A DNA stretch of 64,000 nucleotides from Sulfurimonas sp. HSL-1656 (lineage in GTDB: Bacteria > Campylobacterota > Campylobacteria > Campylobacterales > Sulfurimonadaceae). The notes under the pieces are model-generated. The model saw only the letters and a list, made by a program, of their open reading frames with translations. It made no database searches and had not been told where the DNA came from. Made by a program: the position numbers and the translations under genes. The first letter of the stretch is position 1. Each line of letters opens with the position of its first letter. The stretch is taken from positions 2,046,001-2,110,000 of the forward strand of contig NZ_CP147915.1 in the NCBI RefSeq assembly GCF_039645585.1, written 5' to 3'. This document shows, in pieces, positions 51,704-60,682 of the stretch.

Positions 51704-54565
51704 ATGCGATTCAATACTCTTTTCCGCGGGGGATTCGGCCTCCTGTTCGCCGTCGCCGTCATCTTTACCGGCTGCGGCTCCTCTTCGGACGGGCGGGACC
51801 GCGACGTTGTCTGGGCCGTCGGCAATGCCGACAGCAACGGTTACGCCGCGCTCTACCGCTCCGACGACGGCGGAACGCACTGGTACCGTCCCGATGCCAA
51901 CGCCACGATGCTCGAAGGGTTCGATGCACAGAACCTCCACGTCACCGCTGTAGACGACGTCTGGGTCGTCGGGACGGTTCAAACCCTGGTGCATACCGAT
52001 GACGGCGGGCAGACCTGGGCAAAATACGCGACCTTTCCCGATGAAAACAGCTCGATCGACCTGTACGGCATCTCTGCCCTCTCCCCCGACGAGTTCTGGG
52101 TCAGCGGCAGTAACGGCAGCGTCTACCATACAAAAGACGGCGCACGCCACTGGGAAAAGATGGATCCCGCCGCCTTTCATAACGGTCTTGTACAGGGGAT
52201 CAAGGCGATCGATGCCCTGACGATCTACGCCGTCGGCAAGCCCGCCGACAGCACGGGCGGCTTTGTCTCCCGTTCGCTGGACGGAGGTGAGAACTGGGAA
52301 GCGATCACCCTGCCGGACAACTACAATGCCAACGAGTGGATCGGGGTCAAGGCGACCGATAAAGACCACATCGTCGTCTACGGGGGAAGGGGGCACTACA
52401 GCGCGACCGCCGACGGCGGCACGACCTGGATCAACGGCCTTATCAACGTCAGCGGTGGGGTCGACGGTGCCGACATCAACGACCTCATCATGCTTGACAC
52501 TGTACGGTGGTGGAGCGCCATGGACCTTGACAACATCTTCCTGACCACGGACGCCGGAGTGCATTGGAACGAACAGAACAGCAGCGGCGCGAGCAATATG
52601 TTCCTGGTGGGAATAGACGCCGCCGATGCCCAGCACGCCGTCATCGCCGGGATGGCCGCGGGCTCTCCGCAGATCGGGAAGCTCCTACTGACCCGCGACG
52701 GCGGTACGAGCTGGACGCAGCAGCTCCTGACGGAGATGCCGATGCAAAAAGTGATGTTCGCCCCCGCTGAAGATGTCAATGCGACCGAAGAGGAGGGAGG
52801 CTCGATGTTCGCCTCCATCATCCGGACATCGGTCGAAGGATTCGTCGGCGGGGCGACGGGGGACATCGGCGGGGTGGTCATGGGGTTGATTCTCGAGAAG
52901 ATCGGCTGGGGCAGCCAGGGGGATGACGAAGCGAACAAACTCCTTCAAAGCATGAACGCCAAACTCGACGATATCCTCAATGATCTCCAGGCGATCAAGG
53001 AGAGCCTCGACTCCCTCAAGGTACAGCTCAACCTCGATATGGAGATCATCAACAAAAACATCCTCGACCCCACCGATGCCATCACCGATATCGGCACGAC
53101 GCACGACGAATTCGACGCGACTTTCGGCGGCGTGAAATCGGGCGAAGGGAATCAGACGGAGATCCATGCGTTTATCGACAATCACATCGTCAATGATTTT
53201 CACATCGAGAACGATGTGAATACCATCCACGACGCCATCGTCCCTCCCGATATCGCCAAAACACCGGCGCTGACCAACTTCACCAATTTCGTCAACGACA
53301 GCTATACCCAGGGCTACGGCACGCTGACCGATGCCTATAAGGCTATGGAGCTCTACACCTCCCAGCTTATCGTCAACCAGCTCAAGGGGGTGAACCTCGT
53401 TGTCGAAGCCAAACACGTCGAAGAGGGGAACGCGTCCGTGACACAGTACATGGGGAGCTACCAGACGAAGTTGCACGAGATGCTCGGCGATCCCGGCAAC
53501 GGCGAAAGCTTCATCTACAATGCCTACCGCCTGGCCCTGATGCATGCCAACCCGCTGCCCTACCAGTCCGGCGACGACTACTTCACGGACGAAGCGGCCG
53601 CCCTGCTCAAACGCGCCGAATTCTACCGACTGCTGGCCTCCGGCAGCAAAACGTTCGGACCGCGCATCCTCGTGTTCCAGACGCAGGACACCCCCAGCGA
53701 CAACAGCTTCTACATTGCCAATCCCGATACCATCTTAAAGAATTCGCAGTTCGGCTGTGTCCAGGCCGACGGATCGGTACCCGGCGCCACCTATGTCTAC
53801 TGGGACGGCAACAGTATCAAGCCCGAAACCGCATACGACGTCTACGAGTGCGGCATTACCGATCCGATCGAGCCCCGTACCTACGATATCCTCGATCAGA
53901 ACCCCAACCCCTACATCATTGCCCTGAGCACTGCGAAGACCATTGGACAGATCACCGTACAGCGTTACGATGAAAACTATAGCGTCCAGCCCGACGGGAA
54001 CTACACCTACGGCCATACGACCTTTTTCCGCCGCAGCGCCCTGAACCACTTCGCACAAGATTCGGAATACTGGAGCGCGCACACCGATGGCATGTACCTC
54101 TCGGATACCTACGGCAGTGCACCGTGGGGCACCGGGATCCTCGGACAGGCCGACGGGGAATACGAATACACCGGCCACTATGAAATCGACGGCAGTTTCC
54201 GTTACGACGGGACGCAGGAGCGCACGCTCTATGTCGACTACGACGCGACGTACCATATGGTCACGAACAGCTACTACACCGGCGCCGGTTCAAGCGAAGC
54301 CCACGCCTATGTCCATTTCGGCGTCTGGGATGCGACGGCGGGCCAGGCGGCCACCGTCTTCCACAGCCATCACCAGGATACCGTCGGCGACACGAAAGAC
54401 ACCCTTCAGCACCCCACAGGTGTCGCACACTTCACCGCAAAACCGGGACACAGCTACTACGTCTATTTCAGTATGCATGTAAGCGGCATCAGCGGCATGC
54501 CGGACGACGGCACCCACTCGCGGGTCTATCTCGAAGAGATCAACTACATCTATCTGCACTTCTGA
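51704..54565 (+). CDS. Large lipoprotein: YCF48/BNR-like propeller, hydrophobic Gly-rich segment, coiled coil and unknown C-terminus
   Basis: A 953-residue predicted lipoprotein: lipobox FTGC, Cys24. Residues about 35-355 contain seven or so BNR/YCF48-type repeats, each with an Asp-box-like core (SDDGGTHW, TDDGGQTW, TKDGARHW, SLDGGENW, TADGGTTW, TTDAGVHW, TRDGGTSW). At about 367-395 a Gly-rich hydrophobic stretch (FVGGATGDIGGVVMGLILEKIGW) precedes a long coiled coil (about 408-452, LLQSMNAKLDDILNDLQAIKESL). The remaining 500 residues are unrecognised, beta-rich at the end. AAGGAAA lies 6 bases before the ATG. The function is unknown; surface display or membrane interaction is inference. Confidence 0.7.
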   Translation: MRFNTLFRGGFGLLFAVAVIFTGCGSSSDGRDRDVVWAVGNADSNGYAALYRSDDGGTHWYRPDANATMLEGFDAQNLHVTAVDDVWVVGTVQTLVHTDDGGQTWAKYATFPDENSSIDLYGISALSPDEFWVSGSNGSVYHTKDGARHWEKMDPAAFHNGLVQGIKAIDALTIYAVGKPADSTGGFVSRSLDGGENWEAITLPDNYNANEWIGVKATDKDHIVVYGGRGHYSATADGGTTWINGLINVSGGVDGADINDLIMLDTVRWWSAMDLDNIFLTTDAGVHWNEQNSSGASNMFLVGIDAADAQHAVIAGMAAGSPQIGKLLLTRDGGTSWTQQLLTEMPMQKVMFAPAEDVNATEEEGGSMFASIIRTSVEGFVGGATGDIGGVVMGLILEKIGWGSQGDDEANKLLQSMNAKLDDILNDLQAIKESLDSLKVQLNLDMEIINKNILDPTDAITDIGTTHDEFDATFGGVKSGEGNQTEIHAFIDNHIVNDFHIENDVNTIHDAIVPPDIAKTPALTNFTNFVNDSYTQGYGTLTDAYKAMELYTSQLIVNQLKGVNLVVEAKHVEEGNASVTQYMGSYQTKLHEMLGDPGNGESFIYNAYRLALMHANPLPYQSGDDYFTDEAAALLKRAEFYRLLASGSKTFGPRILVFQTQDTPSDNSFYIANPDTILKNSQFGCVQADGSVPGATYVYWDGNSIKPETAYDVYECGITDPIEPRTYDILDQNPNPYIIALSTAKTIGQITVQRYDENYSVQPDGNYTYGHTTFFRRSALNHFAQDSEYWSAHTDGMYLSDTYGSAPWGTGILGQADGEYEYTGHYEIDGSFRYDGTQERTLYVDYDATYHMVTNSYYTGAGSSEAHAYVHFGVWDATAGQAATVFHSHHQDTVGDTKDTLQHPTGVAHFTAKPGHSYYVYFSMHVSGISGMPDDGTHSRVYLEEINYIYLHF

Positions 54566-54577
54566 CGGTGCAGGTGC

Positions 54578-55524
54578 CTATCCCAGCAGACGCATCATGA
54601 CCGTTACCGTCGCCATGCTGCCCAGCAGGGTGGCGAACACCAGCTGTGAGGCGAGCCGAACGTCGCAGCCGTAGCGCTTGGCGAAGGCGACGCTCAACAT
54701 CGCCGAGGGCATGGCGGACTCAATCACCAGCACCTGGAGCTGCCACGCTTCAAGCGCCATATAATGGGCCGGCAAAGCAATGAGGAGGGGGGAAACGACC
54801 AGCTTCAGGAGCAGCACGGCCGCAGCGATACCGGCGATCTCCCTGAGGCGGTCGAAACCGAGCGTGACCCCGACGAGCAAAGTGACCAGCAGGGTATTGG
54901 CTTTCGCGACGATCTGCACCGCGTCGAAGAGCGGTGCGACCACCATGCCCGTCACGGGCAGCCCGGCAACGCTCCAGGCACTCCCCGCTACAATGGCGAT
55001 GAACATCGGCGAGCGGAAGAAGGCCGCTGCCCCCGCCCCGCCGGATCCCGGTTCTTTTTTGCTGCCGTAGTGCTGGCGATCATCGCCCCCAGCGTAAACA
55101 GCGGCAATCCCACGCCCAGCTCCGAGACCAGCGACGCTTCGGCCATTGCGGCCGCATTTTTCCCAAAGACCTCGGCCACCAGGGCGTATCCCAGCAGCGC
55201 GGAGCTCCCGAAGACGGACGCCAGGATAAAGCTGCCCATTTTCGGGGCGGAGAGTCCCATCACTCTGCCCGCACCCCACGCCAGCACGAAAAGGAGCAGT
55301 TCCCCCGCCAGCATCAGGCCCGTGACAAGCAGGTATTTCCACTCCAGCGCGGCATGCGAAAGCGCATAGAAGATCAGGGCCGGCAGGGTCAGCTGCGTGA
55401 TAAGAGAAGCGAACAGCGTGCCGTTATCTGAGGTGAACATGCCCGAACGGCGCAAGTAAGTTACGAGCAGAATGATAGCGGTGAGCACCAGCATCGAGCT
55501 CAACGTATGCAGATAAATATCCAT
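54578..55524 (-). CDS. AEC-family transporter (auxin efflux carrier type), frame split at an A_AAA_AAG site
   Basis: The protein is complete only if the ribosome shifts by -1. The first frame (ATG at 55524) gives five spans and reads to LGAMIASTTAAKK at 55054. The downstream frame continues EPGSGG, then five more spans to 54578. The join is the heptamer A AAA AAG (55060-55054), in the exact phase of the dnaX frameshift site. Joined, the product is 315 residues, normal for the family. Without a shift the first frame continues only 22 codons to a stop at 54988. It may be programmed, or an indel in the six-A run, or a sequencing error. The substrate is unknown. Confidence 0.75.
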
Positions 55525-55541
55525 ACTCTCCTCCCCGTCTT

Positions 55542-56831
55542 TCAGGCGATATAAGTCTCGAAAGACATGGACGACAGATCATACCTGATAACGCGGTGCG
55601 CCCCGCTCTCGGCGATATAGAGGCTGCACCCCTGCTTGCACACGCCTGCGGGTTCCTGCAGACCCTCCATCAGTGTCATCATCCGTCCGCTTTGAGGGTC
55701 GTAGACCTTGAGCTTGCCGTTATAGGTATCGGCGACAAAAAGCCGCCCGCCGCCGCAGCCGTCCCCGATCCGTCCGCAGGCGATGCCCTGGGGGTGCTGC
55801 AGCAGGATCGGGTCGCTGTCCGAATCCCCCCAAGTGAACAGTCCCTCACCGACGACAGTATGCACGTGTCCGTTCTCTATATAGCGCAGCGCGGAGCTCT
55901 CCGCGTCGACAAACCAGAGGGTCCCGTCGTCGCAGCGTGCCATCCCCATCGGCTGGGCCAGCTGCGCCCCCTCCCCCGCCCCGTCGCGCAGCGCTTCGAA
56001 GCGGTTGCCGTAAGTCTGCAGCGGACGCAGCGAGGCCTTGTCATAGACGGTCACGGTGTGCGCCCCCGCCTCGGCGATCGTGATCGTCTCCTCCTCCACT
56101 ATGAGTGCCGAGGGGGAACGAAGCTGTTCGAACAGGACCGTCCGCTCTTCCGTACGTAGATCGATGCAGCAGACGCTGCCGGCGGCGCGGTCGGCGACAT
56201 AGAGCATCCCTTCCCAGAGGGCCAGGGCTGCAGGGGTCCGGAAGGGGGTAAAACGGCGGACAAGCTGCCCGGCCGCGTTGTATTCGCGGACATCCCCGCC
56301 CCCGCTGTTGGCTATGAACGTTTGTTCATCAGAGCGAACGACAGCCTCGGGAAAACGCAGCGGACCCGGCAGGGCCGCACTTTCGGCCGTTCCCTCCCGC
56401 GGGAGCAGGTCCAGCTTTTGCAGCGCCAGGTCGATGGCGACGCCCTGTGCCTCGCCCCGGAATGTCGCCGCGATATAGCCGTTCCCGTCGATCAGCACCA
56501 TCGTCGGCCAGGCCTTGACCGCGTATTGGTCGACCAGCCTCCCCTCCGGGTCGTTGAGGACGGGGTAGCTGATCCGCAGCCGCGCAACGGCGGCACGGAC
56601 GGCATCGGCCTCTTTCTCATGGGCGAATTTGCCGCTGTGCACCCCGACGACCTGGAGGCTGTCGCCGTAGCGGGACTGCAGACGTTCCAGCATGGGGAGG
56701 TTGTTCATGCAGTTGATGCAGCCGAAGGTGAAAAAGTCGAGCAGTACGGCCCGCGGGCGCAGCGCTCGTAAACTCAGCGGCCCTCCGGTGACCCAGTCGC
56801 CGCTGAGAAGCTCGGGGGCGCGGACTGTCAT
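55542..56831 (-). CDS. Thioredoxin-fold plus NHL-repeat protein (NHLRC2-like)
   Basis: A 429-residue fusion. The N-terminal TlpA-like thioredoxin domain has CINC (Cys38, Cys41) in DFFTFGCINCMNNLPML and a cis-Pro region AWPTMVLID. The C-terminal part (about residues 150-429) is a six-bladed NHL/beta propeller (ALALWEGMLYVADRAAGSVCCIDL, HPQGIACGRIGDG). The same order of domains is found in eukaryotic NHLRC2 and in various bacteria. No signal peptide is evident, so it may be cytosolic. The ATG at 56831 overlaps the tcdA stop by 4 bases. The redox partner is unknown. Confidence 0.85.
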   Translation of the reverse strand: MTVRAPELLSGDWVTGGPLSLRALRPRAVLLDFFTFGCINCMNNLPMLERLQSRYGDSLQVVGVHSGKFAHEKEADAVRAAVARLRISYPVLNDPEGRLVDQYAVKAWPTMVLIDGNGYIAATFRGEAQGVAIDLALQKLDLLPREGTAESAALPGPLRFPEAVVRSDEQTFIANSGGGDVREYNAAGQLVRRFTPFRTPAALALWEGMLYVADRAAGSVCCIDLRTEERTVLFEQLRSPSALIVEEETITIAEAGAHTVTVYDKASLRPLQTYGNRFEALRDGAGEGAQLAQPMGMARCDDGTLWFVDAESSALRYIENGHVHTVVGEGLFTWGDSDSDPILLQHPQGIACGRIGDGCGGGRLFVADTYNGKLKVYDPQSGRMMTLMEGLQEPAGVCKQGCSLYIAESGAHRVIRYDLSSMSFETYIA

Positions 56832-57469
56832 TTCGACCCTATGAGCCGCCGTACCGCCAGCGAGCACATGGTCAGGCCGAAAGCGGCGGTCACGCCCATG
56901 AAGCTCCCCTTGACCTTCACCCGCGGCGGTTCGCTGCTGAAAATGACCGGGTATTTCTTACTGAAACGGCGTTTTTTAAGCTCGTAGCGCAGTTTGGAGG
57001 CAAAGCGGTCGCCGTGTGCCGTCCAGATGGTCCCCACTTCGATCTTGCTGGGGTCCAGCCGCTTGGCGGACCCCGTCGCACTGATGAGTTTCGCGTAGCA
57101 CTTCTGTGCCAGGGCCAGTTTCGCCTTCGTGTCGTCGATAGCGTCGAGGACCAGGTCGTAGGGTTCGAAATCGAAGGCTTCCACCCATGCCTCGTCAATA
57201 CGCGTTTCGATCACGGTGATCTGCGGATAGTGCGTCTTCAGCGCTTTGACCTTCGACTCCCCGACATGGTGTTCGCTCCAGAGCTGGCGGTTCTGGTTGC
57301 TTTCGTCGTAGGTGTCGAAATCGACGATGGTGATGTCGTTCACGCCGGAGCGGATCAGGCAGTCGAGGCAGAAACTCCCGACACCGCCGACGCCCAGCAG
57401 CAGCACTCTGGCCCCCTGCAGCTTTTCGAAATCCTCCCCCAGCAGCATGCGGGAACGTTCATAGCGCAT
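56828..57469 (-). CDS. tcdA: ThiF-family protein, tRNA threonylcarbamoyladenosine dehydratase type
   Basis: A 213-residue E1-like adenylating enzyme of the ThiF/MoeB/HesA superfamily. Motifs are RVLLLGVGGVGSFCLDCLIRSGV (ATP site), IVDFDTYDESNQNRQLW, and DAIDDTKAKL. The RSRMLLGEDFEKL start and ATGSAKRLDPSKIEVG are typical of TcdA, which cyclises the t6A modification of tRNA. It starts 2 bases after surE and overlaps the thioredoxin-NHL gene. Confidence 0.88.
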   Translation of the reverse strand: MRYERSRMLLGEDFEKLQGARVLLLGVGGVGSFCLDCLIRSGVNDITIVDFDTYDESNQNRQLWSEHHVGESKVKALKTHYPQITVIETRIDEAWVEAFDFEPYDLVLDAIDDTKAKLALAQKCYAKLISATGSAKRLDPSKIEVGTIWTAHGDRFASKLRYELKKRRFSKKYPVIFSSEPPRVKVKGSFMGVTAAFGLTMCSLAVRRLIGSK

Positions 57470-57471
57470 CC

Positions 57472-58245
57472 TTACGCCCCCAGCCAGTCGTCGAGCGTGC
57501 GTATGGAAGCGTACGCACTCAGGTCCAGCATGATCGGCGAGACGGAGATGTGCCCCTGCATCACCGCTTCGAAGTCGCAGAGCTCCTCGCGCCCCTCCCG
57601 CGCTTTGTACTCCAGGGGGTGCAGCCCCAGCCAGTAGTACTCTTTGCCCCGGGGATTGCGGTGCAGGTGGGCGTCGTTGGCGTAGAAGCGGTGCCCCGCG
57701 TAGGTCACTTTCGTCGCAGCAGAAGTGACGTCGGCGGGGATGTTGACGTTGAGGAACTGGCGCGGCGGGAGGGGAAACTCGGAGGCAAATATCTTTTCGA
57801 CCAGCGTGGAGACCGTCTGCTTCGCCAGGGCAAAATCCGGCAGGGGCTTTTCAAAATCCATCACCTGCGAAACGGCGATGGCCGGCACGCCGTGCAAGAC
57901 CGCCTCCATCGCCCCGGCCGCCGTCCCGGAGTAGGTGATGTCTTCGCCCATGTTCGAGCCCTTGTTGATGCCGCTGACGACGAGGTCCGGTTTGCGCCCC
58001 TCGAACATCGAGTGCAGGGCCAGGTAGATACAGTCGCTCGGCGTCCCGTCGTCAAGCTTGTAAAAATCGTCACCGACACTGATGAAGCTGAGCGGGTGCG
58101 ACAGGGTCAGGGAGTGGCCGCAGGCCGATTTTTCGCTCGAAGGCGCGACCACCGTCACCTGCCCGTGGGGCTGCAGCGCCTCCACCAGTGCCAGCAGCCC
58201 TTCCGATTCGTACCCGTCGTCGTTGGTGACAAGAATTTGCTTCAC
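57472..58245 (-). CDS. surE: 5'/3'-nucleotidase SurE
   Basis: A 257-residue metal-dependent nucleotidase. The metal motif is LVTNDDGYESEGLLAL; GINKGSNMGEDITYSGTAAGAMEAVLHGVPAIAVSQ is a family hallmark, and LNVNIP follows. The start is a GTG at 58245, with AAGGA 8 bases before it. It hydrolyses nucleoside monophosphates, often linked to stationary survival. First gene of the surE-tcdA-thioredoxin unit; the AEC gene lies 17 bases beyond. Confidence 0.95.
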   Translation of the reverse strand: MKQILVTNDDGYESEGLLALVEALQPHGQVTVVAPSSEKSACGHSLTLSHPLSFISVGDDFYKLDDGTPSDCIYLALHSMFEGRKPDLVVSGINKGSNMGEDITYSGTAAGAMEAVLHGVPAIAVSQVMDFEKPLPDFALAKQTVSTLVEKIFASEFPLPPRQFLNVNIPADVTSAATKVTYAGHRFYANDAHLHRNPRGKEYYWLGLHPLEYKAREGREELCDFEAVMQGHISVSPIMLDLSAYASIRTLDDWLGA

Positions 58246-58318
58246 GTTGTATTTCCTTACTCTTTGTGATATTATGGTTTGCTATAAATCAATGGTAATC
58301 AATACCGGAGTTCGTTCC

Positions 58319-58699
58319 ATGATTCATACACATCCCCCGCATGAGGGTCTAGACGACCCGAAACCATTTTCACAGCAACAAGTTGACCTTGCCAAGGTCT
58401 TCCCGTTACCCGAGGGGTATGAGCGTCTGTTTCTCGGACTCTATTTTATCATTATCCCCTACGTCACCGGCCTGATCTTTCTGTTTATCTTTATCGCCAA
58501 GGGCAGTTTCAACAATTTCCTTGCACTCGATATCGCGATGTTCGCCGCCGTCTGGGCGATCGGGTATGAGATCTGTGCTTCCGTCGCCCTGACCATCATC
58601 TTTTACATGATGATCAAGTACAACCGGACCCATAAAAGCGTTGTACGGAAGAAAAGACGAAAGGTCAAGCCTCTCCACGAGGTGCACAACCTCTCATAA
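58319..58699 (+). CDS. Small two-span membrane protein, unknown function
   Basis: A 126-residue protein: a soluble 40-residue N-terminus with DLAKVFPLPEGYERL, then two hydrophobic segments (about residues 40-62 and 70-97), and a strongly basic tail (VVRKKRRKVK). The ATG at 58319 follows GGAG; upstream ATGs are possible but the intervening codons are less protein-like. It is divergent from surE and overlaps the stop of the convergent kinase gene by 6 bases. No family was recognised. Confidence 0.68.
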   Translation: MIHTHPPHEGLDDPKPFSQQQVDLAKVFPLPEGYERLFLGLYFIIIPYVTGLIFLFIFIAKGSFNNFLALDIAMFAAVWAIGYEICASVALTIIFYMMIKYNRTHKSVVRKKRRKVKPLHEVHNLS

Positions 58700-59974
58700 G
58701 GCGGTGATGTAGAAGCGGTTGACCCCGTCACTGTACGCATACGCCAGCTGCAGGCCGTGGGCATGCAGGATCGCGTCGACCAGGTAAAGCCCCAGCCCGA
58801 AGCTGTTGCGCGCCGGGTGCTCTTTGGTAAAGGGCTCCACGTAATAGCGCAGCGGGTGGCGCAGTTTCTCCCCCCGGTTCTCAAAAACGAGTTCCTTGCC
58901 CTCCATCCTTATGGCCACCCTTTTATCAGGCGAATACTTCACCCCGTTATCGATCATGTTCTTGATGACCGTCGCCATCATCGTGAAATCACACTCTATC
59001 CGCTCGCTGCTGTCGATATCGACAGTGATCATCTCCGGTTCCAGCATCGACTGGTCGATCGCCTCATCGATCAGATCGACCAGCCGGTAGGTCCCGATGT
59101 TCTTGTTGCCGAACCCGGAAGAGGCCTCCTCGATCATCGCGAACTCGTTGATAAGCTGCTCCAGGCGCAGGAAGATATTGTTGAAACGCGATTTCTGTTT
59201 AGGGTCGGCCAGCAGTTCCGCGCTGATGCGCCCCTTGGCAATGGGCGTTTTGAGTTCATGCATAACGTTGCGAAGGAATAGGGTCCGCGATTCGATCAGG
59301 GTGTTGATGTTCTTGCGCGCCTGTTCGAGTTCGTTGGCAAGAATGGCGATCTCGTTGTTGCCCTTCATCCGGAAGACGACATTCCGGTCCCCCTCGGCAT
59401 AGCGGATCACCCGCTTCGTCAGCAGGCGCAGCGGACGGATCCGGCGCCAGATAATGAAAACCGCCCAGACGATGACGAAGACGATCGTCAGGTATGCACT
59501 GAGCAGATGGGTCGGAAAGTAGGGGCGGAGCTGTTCATCCAGCAGCAGGAACCTTCCCTGGGGGGTCTCGAGGAAAAAATAGATCTTCCCCTGCGACTCC
59601 AGCATCGTCGCGCGGAGATCGCTGACCCGGTCAAGGGCGTGCATCTCCTCGTTGGAGAAATGCATGGTACGCACCACTTCCTGGAAGCCGACGCGTTTGA
59701 GGACATCGGCCTTGTCGAAAACGGCGCGGACCGCTTTGTCCCCCTGGATGTTCGACAGTCCGTAGACGGCGAGGTTCGCCTCCAGGATCGCCTCGGAGGT
59801 GTGCTTCATCATATGCTCGCGGTAGATCTGCGTGATAACGGTGTACTTGTTGAAAATGTTGTCGATATACTGGGCGCGGTTGTTCTTGTAGAACTCCCAG
59901 AAGACAAAGGTGACGCTCGTAAGCGTCACCGCGAAAGCGAAAAGGATGGTCAGTAAGACGGCATTGCGCCTCAT
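58694..59974 (-). CDS. Sensor histidine kinase, ArsS-like
   Basis: A 426-residue membrane histidine kinase. One span near residues 8-27, a periplasmic domain to about 155, a second span (LTIVFVIVWAVFIIWRRI), HAMP-like linker, then HisKA with FLRNVMHELKTPIAKGRI (phospho-His in HELKTP), and a HATPase domain in which the N box is IKNMIDNGVKY. The compact layout and HAMP sequence match the Campylobacterota ArsS/HP0165 acid-response family. Its ATG overlaps the regulator gene stop by 4 bases. The sensed signal is inferred, not shown. Confidence 0.88.
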   Translation of the reverse strand: MRRNAVLLTILFAFAVTLTSVTFVFWEFYKNNRAQYIDNIFNKYTVITQIYREHMMKHTSEAILEANLAVYGLSNIQGDKAVRAVFDKADVLKRVGFQEVVRTMHFSNEEMHALDRVSDLRATMLESQGKIYFFLETPQGRFLLLDEQLRPYFPTHLLSAYLTIVFVIVWAVFIIWRRIRPLRLLTKRVIRYAEGDRNVVFRMKGNNEIAILANELEQARKNINTLIESRTLFLRNVMHELKTPIAKGRISAELLADPKQKSRFNNIFLRLEQLINEFAMIEEASSGFGNKNIGTYRLVDLIDEAIDQSMLEPEMITVDIDSSERIECDFTMMATVIKNMIDNGVKYSPDKRVAIRMEGKELVFENRGEKLRHPLRYYVEPFTKEHPARNSFGLGLYLVDAILHAHGLQLAYAYSDGVNRFYITAL

Positions 59975-60639
59975 TTGATCAGCTTGTAGCCGATGCCCCG
60001 CACCGATTCGATCAGGGATTTGTCTCCGAGCTTGTTGCGGATCCGGCCGACCATGACATCGATGCTCTTGTTCGAGGAGTCTTCATTGATGGCGTTGACG
60101 TTGAGGATGATATCCTCCCGGGAGACGACCATCCCCTCTTTTTTGATCATGAAGGCGAGGATACCGTACTCCGCATTGGTGAGGTCAAGCGCCCGCCCCT
60201 TGTAGCTGATCTGCATCGCCCCTTCATCGAGTTTGAAGTCGCTGTGGTGCTCCTCGGCCTGTCTCGCCTCCGTTTTGGCGGCGTAGCGGCGCAGAACCGA
60301 GCTGATACGGGCTTCGAGTTCGCGGGGGTCATAGGGTTTGGGGAGGTAGTCATCCGCACCCAGTTCCAGGGCGTTGACCTTGTCGGTGACGTCCGAACGG
60401 GCCGACGAGATGATGATGGGAATGTCCTGGCGCTCGCGGATCGCTTCGCAGACCTCAAGCCCGTCCATCCCCGGCAGCGTCAGGTCAAGGATCACCAGAT
60501 CGTAGGGCTTGAGCTTGAGAATGCTCAGCGCTTTGAAGGGGTCGTCTTCCGTTTCGATCTCGTACCCGAACTGTTCAAGGTACTCTGTCAGGATCTCCGC
60601 CAGCTCCAGATCGTCTTCAATCATCAGTATCTTTTTCAT
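59971..60639 (-). CDS. OmpR-family response regulator, ArsR/HP0166-like
   Basis: A 222-residue regulator. Receiver: ILMIEDDLELAEIL, phosphoacceptor in LVILDLTLPGMDG, switch in IIISSARSDVTDK, and Lys in YLPKPYDPREL. C-terminal winged helix: AEYGILAFMIKKEGMVVSREDI, SNKSIDVMVGRIRNKLGDKSLIESVRGIGYKL. It is first gene of a two-gene pair with its kinase. A likely ATP-binding partner set in Campylobacterota is the ArsRS type; the targets here are unknown. Confidence 0.9.
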   Translation of the reverse strand: MKKILMIEDDLELAEILTEYLEQFGYEIETEDDPFKALSILKLKPYDLVILDLTLPGMDGLEVCEAIRERQDIPIIISSARSDVTDKVNALELGADDYLPKPYDPRELEARISSVLRRYAAKTEARQAEEHHSDFKLDEGAMQISYKGRALDLTNAEYGILAFMIKKEGMVVSREDIILNVNAINEDSSNKSIDVMVGRIRNKLGDKSLIESVRGIGYKLIK

Positions 60640-60682
60640 GCGAGCATTCTATCCCAGCAGCGTTAACTTTTAGCTAACGGTG

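Noticed and set aside
60640-60682. TAGCTAACGGTGCTAG-like sequence between the ArsR-like gene and feoB, similar to the feoA dyad
   Set aside because: Only about ten bases match, and it does not form the same dyad. Probably chance.
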